From NCBI RefSeq assembly GCF_001908375.1, contig NZ_CP017244.1:2189964-2253963 (forward strand): a stretch of 64,000 bases of DNA, given 5' to 3'. Below are positions 8,943 through 17,021 of the stretch, one piece after another; the stretch's first letter is position 1, and each line of letters begins with the position of its first letter. The translations under genes and the position numbers were made by a program. Origin of the DNA: Rhizobium etli 8C-3. Its GTDB lineage: Bacteria > Pseudomonadota > Alphaproteobacteria > Rhizobiales > Rhizobiaceae. The notes below the pieces were generated by a model that did not search any database, was not told the DNA's origin, and saw nothing but the letters and a program-made list of their open reading frames with translations.

Positions 8943-10256
8943 ATGAATATAGAGACCCTGCCAGCCCTGACGCTGCCGCATGAAAAGAAGGCTTGGTTTG
9001 TTCATGACCGCTTCGGCCTTTTCGTGCACTGGGGTCTCTACTCGCTGCCGGCGAGGCACGAATGGGTGAAAAGCCGCGAAGAGCTGAGCGACGCCGACTA
9101 TCAGAACTATTTCGACCATTTCGATCCGGATCTTTACGATCCCCGCGACTGGGCCCGGCGCGCCCGCGCCGCAGGCATGAAATATGTCGTGCTGACCTCC
9201 AAGCACCATGAAGGCTTTTGTCTCTGGGATACCAAGACCACCGACTACAAGGTAACCAACACGCCCTACGGACGGGATCTGCTTCTTCCCTTCGTCAAGG
9301 CGTTTCGAGCCGAGGGACTGAAGATAGGCTTCTACTATTCGCTGATCGACTGGCACCATCCAGATTTCACGATCGACCCGCGGCATCCTCAGCGCAACCA
9401 TCCCGATGCCGTGAAAATCAATGAAGGGCGCGACATTCGTCGCTATGCCGGCGTCATGCGCGAACAGGTCCGCGAACTGCTTACCGACTTCGGACCGGTC
9501 GATGTCATGTGGTTCGACTTCTCCTACCCGCAGTGGAAGCAGGGCGATCTCGTCGGCAAAGGACAGAAGGACTGGGAGAGCGAAACGCTGGTACGCCTGG
9601 TGCGCGAACTGGCGCCGGATACGATCATCAACAACCGGCTCGATCTTGCCGACCTCGTGCCCGATATCGTGACGCCGGAGCAATATGTGCCACGTGCCTG
9701 GCCTGAACGAGACGGCAAACGGATGACCTGGGAGGCGTGCCACACCTTCAGCGGCTCATGGGGTTATCACCGGGACGAGGATAGTTGGAAAAGCCCCGAG
9801 CAGCTGATCCAGCTCCTGATCGGCAGTGTGGCGATGGGCGGTAACTTGCTGATGAACGTCGGTCCGACGGCGCGCGGCACGCTTGATGATCGCGCCAAGG
9901 CTGCGCTCGGCGCCTATGAAGAATGGATCGCGCTGCATGGGCGCAGCATCTATGGATGCACGCAGTCTGAGTTCTTGGCGCCGCTCGACTGCAGGCTGAC
10001 GCAAAATGGCAGCCGGCTCTACATCCACCTCTTCAACTGGCCGTTCCGTCACCTGCATTTCGACGCGCTGGCGGGCAAGATCGAGTATGCCCAGTTTCTA
10101 CATGATGGCAGCGAGGTGACCTGGCTCAAGCCATCCGGAAATACCCTTTGGAAGAACAGCCAGTTTCCCGTCGGCGAAGATGCCATAAGCTTCGTATTGC
10201 CGGTACGCCGCCCGTCGGTCACCGTGCCGGTCATTGAAGTCTTCCTGAAGACCTGA
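8943..10256 (+). CDS. Alpha-L-fucosidase, glycoside hydrolase family 29
   Basis: This 437-residue enzyme lacks a signal peptide. The GH29 landmarks are visible: FGLFVHWGLYSLPA near residues 24-37, AGMKYVVLTSKHHEGFCLWD near 78-98, GFYYSLIDWHHPDF, and VDVMWFDFSYP, whose Asp is in the position of the family nucleophile. It would hydrolyse terminal alpha-L-fucosyl residues in the cytoplasm after uptake of fucosylated oligosaccharides. It follows the LacI gene by 21 bases with RBS AGGAGGAG. The C-terminal beta-domain seems short, as in many bacterial GH29 proteins. Plant cell-wall fucosylated glycans are a likely source, by inference. Confidence 0.9.
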   Translation: MNIETLPALTLPHEKKAWFVHDRFGLFVHWGLYSLPARHEWVKSREELSDADYQNYFDHFDPDLYDPRDWARRARAAGMKYVVLTSKHHEGFCLWDTKTTDYKVTNTPYGRDLLLPFVKAFRAEGLKIGFYYSLIDWHHPDFTIDPRHPQRNHPDAVKINEGRDIRRYAGVMREQVRELLTDFGPVDVMWFDFSYPQWKQGDLVGKGQKDWESETLVRLVRELAPDTIINNRLDLADLVPDIVTPEQYVPRAWPERDGKRMTWEACHTFSGSWGYHRDEDSWKSPEQLIQLLIGSVAMGGNLLMNVGPTARGTLDDRAKAALGAYEEWIALHGRSIYGCTQSEFLAPLDCRLTQNGSRLYIHLFNWPFRHLHFDALAGKIEYAQFLHDGSEVTWLKPSGNTLWKNSQFPVGEDAISFVLPVRRPSVTVPVIEVFLKT

Positions 10257-10352
10257 GGCTGGCAACATCGGGCCAAATGATTGTGGCGCGTCGAACCAAG
10301 GCGTTATGAACTCGCTCGGCGAGGATTTGCTGAGAAGCCTCGTCCGGCCGCT

Positions 10353-10733
10353 TCAGTTCCATGTGTGCAGGCACGTCTTCCAGGAACCGTCGCGTTGTTT
10401 TCTGAAGATCGTGACGATCGTGCCCTCGTAGCGTTGCTCCTTTCCGTCTTCTCCCAGACCGGACGCCCACCACTTGCCGCTGGAATAGGCAATGTCACCC
10501 CCGTCATGGGCTTCCAGCAGTTCAATCCCGTGGTCTTTGACCCCGGCCGAGATCATTCCGGCCCAGAAGTCGGAGATTGCCGCCTGCCCTTTTACGATTG
10601 CATGAGTGTGCGGCAGAACGGTTGCGTCTTCGGTGTAGAGTGCCGCTATCGAAGCTGAATCTCCACTGTTGAAAGCTTGATTCCAGCGGTCGTGAGCGTC
10701 CTTGGCTATCGCGGCGATATCCTTTTGCGGCAT
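10353..10733 (-). CDS. SnoaL-like / DUF4440 NTF2-fold protein
   Basis: This 126-residue protein is of the cone-shaped NTF2-like fold. It has HDRWNQAFNSGDSASIAALYTED near the N-terminus, then HTHAIVKGQAAISDFW, and a terminal strand DGSWKTCLHTWN. Proteins of this family include ketosteroid-isomerase-like enzymes and stress-related proteins, so no reaction can be assigned. It lies 20 bases downstream of the large cyclase gene on the same strand and may be cotranscribed. Its 3' end is convergent with the fucosidase gene. Confidence 0.8.
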   Translation of the reverse strand: MPQKDIAAIAKDAHDRWNQAFNSGDSASIAALYTEDATVLPHTHAIVKGQAAISDFWAGMISAGVKDHGIELLEAHDGGDIAYSSGKWWASGLGEDGKEQRYEGTIVTIFRKQRDGSWKTCLHTWN

Positions 10734-10753
10734 GACCTTCTCCTTGCTGTGGG

Positions 10754-13700
10754 CTAAGCTGCTCCTGCCGTGTGTCCGCTTAGCAATTGCGCGTTCTTGA
10801 GATCTGGCAATGCCGTACCCTCTGTGAAACTTTCACAGATTTGGGCAAGCTGTTCACGCGCGGCGCCTTCGTTGTCAATCCGCGCAAGGCTCGTTGCTGC
10901 CCTCAGTTCCCAAAAGCGTGCGCCCTGTGCTCGGGCAGTGGCCAGCGCTTCGCCGAAGCGCTCGGCAGCCATCGTTTTGCGTTCGGGATCGATTTGCAGC
11001 ATGGCCTCTCCCTGAAGTCGGAAAACCTCGGCCGCAAACCAGCGCTCGTTGGTACGCTCGATGACCTGCTGTGCTTCCACAAGCAGGGCGAGGGCCGCAT
11101 TCGGATGTCCGGCTTTGATGTCGATCTGCGCTTGAACCGCCGTGAAATAGGGCAACATGTACTTCGCGCCGGTGCGACGCCATTCTTCAATGCCCCTCAA
11201 CAAATCGGATCTGCCGCGATCTGTTTCGCCCTCCTCGGCAATTGCCCAGGCCTGCAGGATCATTGCTCCTGCCTGCCAGAAGCGAAATCCGGCCTCTTCT
11301 GATATTTCCGAGAGTTCACAGGCCCGACTTTTCACGGCCTGCCGATTGCCGAGTATCTGATGGACAACGCCACCGAAAAACAAGGGCAGAGCGAGACTGT
11401 TGCGGTGTCCCAGGCTCCTCGCTTCCCGAACCGCTTCATCATTGGCCGCGATCGCCTGATCGGGCAAACCAAGCGGCAAGAGAGTGCGGGCCAGATAATC
11501 GAGACAGACGACACGGGGGTCAAAGGCATACACGAATGCTTCAGACCGATGCTCCTGCGGGTCATAAAGTGACAGCGCTTCCTTCAAATGGGCGCGAGCA
11601 CGCAAAAATTCGCCGGCTGGAAGCGCGCTGACACCAGCTGCCCGATGGGCGAAGAAAGAAAGGCCGCGATCATTGCTGTGACCTGCCAGCTCCAGCAGCT
11701 TGTCGGCGGCGCGACGTGCCTCGTCAAGCTCGGCCGCATAGAGATGGTAGAGGCACAGGCCGTAAAGGACCGGGAACAGCTGGCGCATCTCATCAAGCTC
11801 TTCGCACAGCTCCTGTGCCCGCAGGTAGGCCGCTCCTGTTTCCGGCGCGGCAAAGCCATGCGCTGCCACTTGCGTGCTGCCGAGCGCGACCTGAATTCCC
11901 AGTTCTCGCCGCAATCGCTCCCGGGAAGGCGGGAGAGCTGCCAATCCGTTCAGGGCGTTGCGGAACCGGACAAGCGCTTCCGATATCGAGGAGCGCAAAA
12001 GCGCCCGCCTTCCGGCCAGTTCGTTATACTCGACGGCCTTGTCCAAAAGAGAGGCCTGGTTGAAATGATGCGCAAGCAACTCAGGCTCAGCTTCCACCTT
12101 TTCAGGAAAGCTTTCCTCCATGATGTGGGCAATGCGCGCGTGCAACTGTTGGCGTCGGCTCAATAAAAGGCTGCCGTAAGCGGCATCTTGAACCAATGCG
12201 TGTTTGAAGGCGTAGCTGACGTCGCCGCCTCCACCACGGCGGAATACCAGGCCTGCAGCCACAAGCTGGTCAGTCGCCCTCTCCAGCTCGGGTTCTGCCA
12301 GTCCGGCGGCAGCAGCCAGCAATTCGTGGCTGAATTCCCGGCCGATTACTGCACCGATCTGGGCAACCTCCCTGACAGAGGCCAGCCGGTCGAGCCTTGC
12401 CATCAAGGAGTCGTGCAGCGTGGCGGGTACTGCCAGAGGAGGCAAGGGGCCGGACAGTTTGTAGTCCTCGCCTGTATCGCTCAGCATGCCTGATTCCAGG
12501 ATGAGCTTGGTCATTTCCTCGATGAAAAGCGGCACGCCCTCGGTTTTTGAGAGGATTTGGTCGAGAACCGGTGATGGAAGGCTCTTTCCTCCTGTCATCG
12601 CCGCGATGATCGAGGCCGCCTGCGCACGGCTCAATCGGTTCAGTGTCAATAAAGTAGCGTGCCGAAGGCCGTTCCACCGAACCACACCTTCCGGGCGGGA
12701 CGTGGCGACCAAAAGGATGGGAAGCTTTTGGATCCGATCGACGATCACATCGAAGAGCTCGGCCGATACCGGATCAAGATAATGCGCATCCTCAAGCAGC
12801 ATGAGGATCGGCTTTGCTCGCGCCAGGGCCACCAGTTGGTCGACCAGGACCTCGAATGTGCGCGTTTTCACCTTCTGCGGCATCAGATCGGGTTTGGGAT
12901 AACGGTCTCCCGTGGGGATCGACAGCAAGGTGGCAATGAGCGGCACTTCCTCCTGCGGATTGTTGGTCGCTGCAAGCACTCCTTCGAGAAAGGCCAGCTG
13001 TCGTTCCGGCGGATCCGTCCGTGAAATGCTGGCAGCCCGCAGCAACTGGTCTATGACTGGAAAAAGTGCACTTTGCGTATGATACGGTGAGCAGAAATAA
13101 CGCAGGTATGTGACGTTCTCCTCCTTCAACCGTTCGCGAAGTTCCTGGAGAATGCGTGACTTTCCGATCCCAGCTTCGCCAAATAGCTCGACGACCTGAC
13201 CTTCCCCCGACGCTGCGAGGTTCCATCGCTCGGTCAACAAGGCCAGGTCGAGATCTCGCCCCGCCAGCGGCGCAGTGCCACCCTCGTGGAGAGCGTCGAA
13301 ACGGCTTTCCGCCCGGCCCTCCCCGATCACTTGGTAGGAATTGGTGGGGGTATCGAAACCGTGCAGTTTCTGCGGGCGAATACGCTTCACTTCGAAGAGC
13401 TTGCCTGTCAGTCGGAACGTGAGTTCAGAAATCAGCACTGTGTTCGGTTCGGCAAGAGCTTGCAGTCTGGCAGCAAGATTTGGCGTCTCGCCGACAACTG
13501 CATTCTCCTGAGCGGCGCCGAAGCCGACGAGGTCGCCGACGACCACCAGTCCGGTCGCAATCCCGACGCGCACCGAGAGTTGCTGGCCGCCCTTGGTCGA
13601 CAAGCCCTTGATGGTCTCTACAACTGCAAGACCTGCCTTGACGGCTCGCTCGGCCTCGTCCTCATGGGTCTGCGGCCAGCCGAAATAACAAAGCACGCCA

Positions 13701-14134
13701 TCGCCCATCAGCTTCGCCACGTAGCCGTCAAAGCGGACGACGTCGCCCGCCACGGCATTTTGGAACTGACGCAACAGCGCGCCCATCTCCTCAGGGTCGA
13801 GCTGGGTGGAAAGGCCGGTAGAACCCACCAGGTCGACGAACATCACTGTCAGCTGGCGTCTTTCCGCCTCCCGGGGACGCGCCGGCGATGGTTGGTGGCG
13901 ACGAGGAGCGGCAGTGAGGTCCGCCTGCTTGCGCAGATGCCGGCCCTCTTGGCCGTCATCAAGCCCAGCAATTGCCTCGAGTATTTTCTTTCTGTGCGCA
14001 AGGGCGGCCACGCCGATCTCTTTGAGGTCGTCGGAGGTCAGCTTTGGCAGCATCTCCGCGTCGATCGCATTGATCTCGAAGGCCGAGGCATACTGCCCGC
14101 ATCCCAGGCTCTCCAGCCAGGAAGATATATTCAT
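10754..14134 (-). CDS. SAM-domain / class III nucleotidyl cyclase / AAA ATPase / TPR signalling protein
   Basis: This 1126-residue multidomain protein has a SAM domain (about 1-58), then a class III adenylate/guanylate cyclase domain (about 92-270) with MFVDLVGST (Asp101) and GYVAKLMGDGVLCYFGW (Asp145) carrying the two metal-binding Asp. An AAA/NB-ARC-like ATPase follows, with Walker A GEAGIGKS at 319-326 and Walker B ILMLLEDAHYLD. The last 500 residues are helical TPR-like repeats. This architecture is common in rhizobia, where dozens of such putative cyclases occur. The second messenger and the signal sensed are unknown. It has no signal peptide or membrane segment and heads a leftward unit with the SnoaL-like gene. 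Confidence 0.88.
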   Translation of the reverse strand: MNISSWLESLGCGQYASAFEINAIDAEMLPKLTSDDLKEIGVAALAHRKKILEAIAGLDDGQEGRHLRKQADLTAAPRRHQPSPARPREAERRQLTVMFVDLVGSTGLSTQLDPEEMGALLRQFQNAVAGDVVRFDGYVAKLMGDGVLCYFGWPQTHEDEAERAVKAGLAVVETIKGLSTKGGQQLSVRVGIATGLVVVGDLVGFGAAQENAVVGETPNLAARLQALAEPNTVLISELTFRLTGKLFEVKRIRPQKLHGFDTPTNSYQVIGEGRAESRFDALHEGGTAPLAGRDLDLALLTERWNLAASGEGQVVELFGEAGIGKSRILQELRERLKEENVTYLRYFCSPYHTQSALFPVIDQLLRAASISRTDPPERQLAFLEGVLAATNNPQEEVPLIATLLSIPTGDRYPKPDLMPQKVKTRTFEVLVDQLVALARAKPILMLLEDAHYLDPVSAELFDVIVDRIQKLPILLVATSRPEGVVRWNGLRHATLLTLNRLSRAQAASIIAAMTGGKSLPSPVLDQILSKTEGVPLFIEEMTKLILESGMLSDTGEDYKLSGPLPPLAVPATLHDSLMARLDRLASVREVAQIGAVIGREFSHELLAAAAGLAEPELERATDQLVAAGLVFRRGGGGDVSYAFKHALVQDAAYGSLLLSRRQQLHARIAHIMEESFPEKVEAEPELLAHHFNQASLLDKAVEYNELAGRRALLRSSISEALVRFRNALNGLAALPPSRERLRRELGIQVALGSTQVAAHGFAAPETGAAYLRAQELCEELDEMRQLFPVLYGLCLYHLYAAELDEARRAADKLLELAGHSNDRGLSFFAHRAAGVSALPAGEFLRARAHLKEALSLYDPQEHRSEAFVYAFDPRVVCLDYLARTLLPLGLPDQAIAANDEAVREARSLGHRNSLALPLFFGGVVHQILGNRQAVKSRACELSEISEEAGFRFWQAGAMILQAWAIAEEGETDRGRSDLLRGIEEWRRTGAKYMLPYFTAVQAQIDIKAGHPNAALALLVEAQQVIERTNERWFAAEVFRLQGEAMLQIDPERKTMAAERFGEALATARAQGARFWELRAATSLARIDNEGAAREQLAQICESFTEGTALPDLKNAQLLSGHTAGAA

Positions 14135-14351
14135 CGGGGTCTCCTCCCAGGCCGACCCTCAAGAAAATACTATAGCGCAGCCATCGGCAAAAAGCACTCG
14201 CCACAGAGTGTATGGCGACAGTATCGGAGGCGGGTTCAACCTCTGGATCGCTGAAGCTGCTGGATGATGCCCCCTTAGCAGCCTGCTCGGCGGCACGGAT
14301 GCAGCAAGCCCCTGGGTACGCCCTCCTTGCGGCAAGCCTCCGCGTGCGCAA

Positions 14352-14470
14352 TGAAAAGCCCGGCGCGGGAGGAGGTGCGCCGGGCTTCGATAGTGACTGG
14401 CAGCTTGGGAGGAGGAGCGCTGCCCGTCGGTCCGAAGCGGCTCGGGAGGAGGGTGAACCGCTTCGGATCA
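14352..14470 (-). ncRNA. Alpha-r14 / NfeR1 / 'cuckoo'-type sRNA with three anti-SD stem-loops
   Basis: On the minus strand three hairpins follow each other. The first has arms TCCGAAGCGG / CCGCTTCGGA (14431-14440 and 14458-14467). The second has GGCAGC / GCTGCC (14399-14404 and 14419-14424). The third has an 11-bp perfect stem (14356-14366 and 14377-14387) followed by TTTT, forming an intrinsic terminator. Every loop carries CCTCCTCCC, complementary to a Shine-Dalgarno sequence. Three such loops and a length near 120 nt match the rhizobial alpha-r14 family (NfeR1 of S. meliloti). Promoter-like TTGAAC (14498-14503) and TACCTT (14475-14480) with a 17-base spacer place the 5' end near 14468-14470. 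It lies in the 667-base gap between the cyclase and APC permease genes; the rest of that gap shows nothing recognisable. Confidence 0.9.
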
Positions 14471-14474
14471 CCAA

Positions 14475-14503
14475 AAGGTAATGCTGCAATGCAGCAAGTT
14501 CAA
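14475..14503 (-). promoter_or_regulatory. Predicted sigma70-type promoter of the anti-SD sRNA
   Basis: On the minus strand TTGAAC (14498-14503) and TACCTT (14475-14480) are separated by 17 bases. Initiation about 6 bases downstream would start the RNA just before its first stem. The call is from spacing and resemblance only. Confidence 0.55.
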
Positions 14504-14801
14504 GCCCGCATGTCGATGTTTCTACCTTCGGCATCAAATAGCAATCCCAGCCCTCCGACGTCGCTCGAAAGGGCGCCCGCCCTCGCCCTGGCGGCCCCCG
14601 AACAGGTTCGTTTTCGTCAGGCCGACGGCCCCATAAGCGGAGTTCGGCATCAGATCGAAAAAGGGGCTTGCAGGCGTGGCGCGTTTCTCGATGTCCCTCC
14701 CGCAAGAGAAGGCTCAACGACTGCTTTTCTTTCTTATTTCCCGCTCTAGTTGCCAAAAGCCGGGCCAATGCAGTCATCGTCGGACATTAGAAGGAGGGAG
14801 C

Positions 14802-16163
14802 ATGAGCGGGAAATCATTGGATAAGCTAGTCGAGCAGCCGGAACTGAAGCGGGTCATGGGATCCGGTCTGCTCCTGCTTTTCATCGTCGGCGATATTCTC
14901 GGGACGGGTATTTATGCGTTGACAGGACAAGTCGCCAAAGAGGTCGGCGGCGTGGTCTGGCTGCCGTTCCTGATTGCTTTCGTCGTCGCGCTGCTCACCG
15001 CCTTGAGCTATCTTGAACTGGTGACGAAATATCCGCGCGCCGCCGGTGCTGCACTCTATACGCACAAGGCATTCGGTATCCACTTCCTCACCTTCCTCGT
15101 TGCATTCGCCGTGATGTCTTCGGGGATAACGTCCGCGTCGACCGCCTCCCGCGCCTTTGCCGCCAACTTCTCGACAGCCTTCGGCTTCGATTTCGGCGGT
15201 TACGGCGTGACCCTCATCGCAGTTGTCTTCATCTCGATCGTCGCGGCGATCAACTTTCGCGGCGTCGGCGAGAGCGTCAGGCTCAACGTCGTGCTGACCG
15301 CGGTCGAACTCACCGGTCTTCTGATCATCATCGGTATCGGCTTTTGGGCGATCGCCGGCGGACAGGGCGACGTCTCCCGGGTTTGGACTTTCCAGCCGAG
15401 CGGCGATCGCGGCGTCATCTGGTCCGTCATCGCGGCAACGACGCTTGCCTTCTTCGCCATGGTCGGTTTCGAGGATTCGGTCAACATGGCCGAGGAATGC
15501 AAGGAACCGAACCGGATATTTCCGAAAGTGCTCCTCGGCGGTCTGGTGATCACCGGCACCATCTATATCCTTGTTGCGATTTCGGCCATCACACTGGTTT
15601 CTGCCGCCGCCCTCGGCGAAGGCGAAACGCCGCTCTTGAAAGTCGTGCAGGCCGGTGCGCCGAATTTCCCCGTCGGCATCTTCGGGATCATCACGATGTT
15701 TGCGGTTGCGAACTCCGCTCTGATCAACATGATGATGGCAAGTCGCTTGATCTACGGGATGAGCCGCGAGCACGTTCTGCCTGACGTGCTTGGAAAGGTC
15801 CACGCGACCAGAAAGACGCCTTTTGTGGCAATCATCTTCACCTCGCTTCTTGCCGTCGCGCTGATCGTCTTTTCAGGCGGCGTTCCGGCGCTTGGCGGCA
15901 CCACGGCCCTCCTGCTTTTATGCGTCTTTGCAGTGGTCAATATCGCCGCACTCGTGCTTCGACGCGACAGCGTCGGACATTCGCATTTCAAAGCACCGAC
16001 GTTTGCGCCTGTGCTGGGTTCGATCACCTGTGCGTTTCTCGCCGGACCCTGGACCGGGCGCGATCCCATCCAGTACCTAATCGCCGCCGTCCTTCTCGGC
16101 CTTGGCGTCGGATTGTGGTTCGTCACAGTCGGCATCATGCGCATCAACAGTAGGACGGCCTGA
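14802..16163 (+). CDS. APC-superfamily amino acid permease
   Basis: This inner-membrane transporter of about 453 residues has about 12 hydrophobic segments. Its first helix is GLLLLFIVGDILGTGIYALTG, with the unwound GTGIY substrate motif of APC carriers, and MVGFEDSVNMAEECKEPNR is the conserved TM6-TM7 loop. The ORF is open 42 codons upstream, but ATG 14802 follows AAGGAGGGAGC and gives a normal N-terminus. The gene stands alone after the sRNA region, 72 bases or more before the GntR regulator. Such carriers move amino acids, amines or related compounds; the substrate is not evident. Confidence 0.88.
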   Translation: MSGKSLDKLVEQPELKRVMGSGLLLLFIVGDILGTGIYALTGQVAKEVGGVVWLPFLIAFVVALLTALSYLELVTKYPRAAGAALYTHKAFGIHFLTFLVAFAVMSSGITSASTASRAFAANFSTAFGFDFGGYGVTLIAVVFISIVAAINFRGVGESVRLNVVLTAVELTGLLIIIGIGFWAIAGGQGDVSRVWTFQPSGDRGVIWSVIAATTLAFFAMVGFEDSVNMAEECKEPNRIFPKVLLGGLVITGTIYILVAISAITLVSAAALGEGETPLLKVVQAGAPNFPVGIFGIITMFAVANSALINMMMASRLIYGMSREHVLPDVLGKVHATRKTPFVAIIFTSLLAVALIVFSGGVPALGGTTALLLLCVFAVVNIAALVLRRDSVGHSHFKAPTFAPVLGSITCAFLAGPWTGRDPIQYLIAAVLLGLGVGLWFVTVGIMRINSRTA

Positions 16164-16214
16164 GGAGAGGTCACCGCTCCCTTGGCCATGTCTTGGCAAG
16201 GGATTTCGATTGAT

Positions 16215-16224
16215 ATACTAGTAT
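16215..16224. promoter_or_regulatory. ATACTAGTAT palindrome, candidate GntR operator
   Basis: This perfect 10-bp palindrome lies between the APC permease and the GntR regulator, 11 bases before the first plausible ATG. TA-rich palindromes of this kind are typical of FadR/UxuR-type GntR sites, so it may be the autoregulatory operator. Inference from position. Confidence 0.4.
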
Positions 16225-16235
16225 GCACGCAATTC

Positions 16236-16973
16236 ATGTTCAGGCAGTCCATGCGACAGGCATCCAGTTCCGAAGCGATCGATTTTCCGGCTCTCTTGGA
16301 AAGACCGGCGAGGCTCCGCCGCGTAACGACGGCGGATGCGATCTTCGACAGGCTTCATGCCGACATCGTTTCGCTGCGCATGCCGCCGGGGATTGCGCTT
16401 CAGGAAAAGCGCATCGCCGAGGAATTCGGCGTCAGCCGCACGCCGGTGCGTGAAGCGCTGCTTCGTCTTGCCGAAGGTGGCCTCGTGGAGATCTATCCAC
16501 AGTCCGGCACCGTCGTTTCGCGTATCCCCGTATCGGCAATCCCGGAAGCGGTTGTCGTTCGCAAAGCACTGGAAGGCACGACCGTCGAGAGTGCTGCCAG
16601 AATGGCCAAGCCGCACCACATTGTCCGGCTCGATGCCATCATCTCCCGGCAGAAAGCGCTTGCCGCCCTCGGCGACGTGTCGAGCTTCCATGAAGAGGAC
16701 GAAGCCTTTCACGAGGCGATAACCCAGATCGCCGGCTATCCCGGTATCTGGACCATCCTGAAAACGGTCAAGGTGCAGATCGACCGAGCCCGGCGGCTGA
16801 CGCTTCCGGCCCTCGGCCGCATGGACAATGTGGTTCCCGAACACTGCGCTATCCGCGATGCGATCGCGGCCCACGATCCGGAAGCCGCCCGCAACGCCAT
16901 GCTGCACCATCTGAGCGCCGTCATTCCCGATGTCGCGGAGCTTCGAACACGTTATCCCGATTATTTCTGCTGA
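16236..16973 (+). CDS. GntR-family regulator (FadR/FCD subfamily), likely regulator of the uxuA locus
   Basis: The winged-helix DNA-binding domain lies at about residues 30-95 (ADAIFDRLHADIVSLRMPPG, then EEFGVSRTPVREALLRLAEGG). The all-helical FCD ligand domain follows, with metal-ligand pattern residues in HEEDEAFHEAI and PEHCAIRDAIAAHDPEAAR. It is about 245 residues. The start is uncertain: ATG 16236 and ATG 16251 are both plausible, and an upstream in-frame ATG at 16182 would place the ATACTAGTAT palindrome inside the gene. It lies 48 bases upstream of mannonate dehydratase in the same direction, which suggests control of sugar-acid catabolism. Confidence 0.9.
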   Translation: MFRQSMRQASSSEAIDFPALLERPARLRRVTTADAIFDRLHADIVSLRMPPGIALQEKRIAEEFGVSRTPVREALLRLAEGGLVEIYPQSGTVVSRIPVSAIPEAVVVRKALEGTTVESAARMAKPHHIVRLDAIISRQKALAALGDVSSFHEEDEAFHEAITQIAGYPGIWTILKTVKVQIDRARRLTLPALGRMDNVVPEHCAIRDAIAAHDPEAARNAMLHHLSAVIPDVAELRTRYPDYFC

Positions 16974-17021
16974 AGCAGCCGGCAGAACCCTTAAAACAAC
17001 GAGACAGCAAGGAGGAAACAG

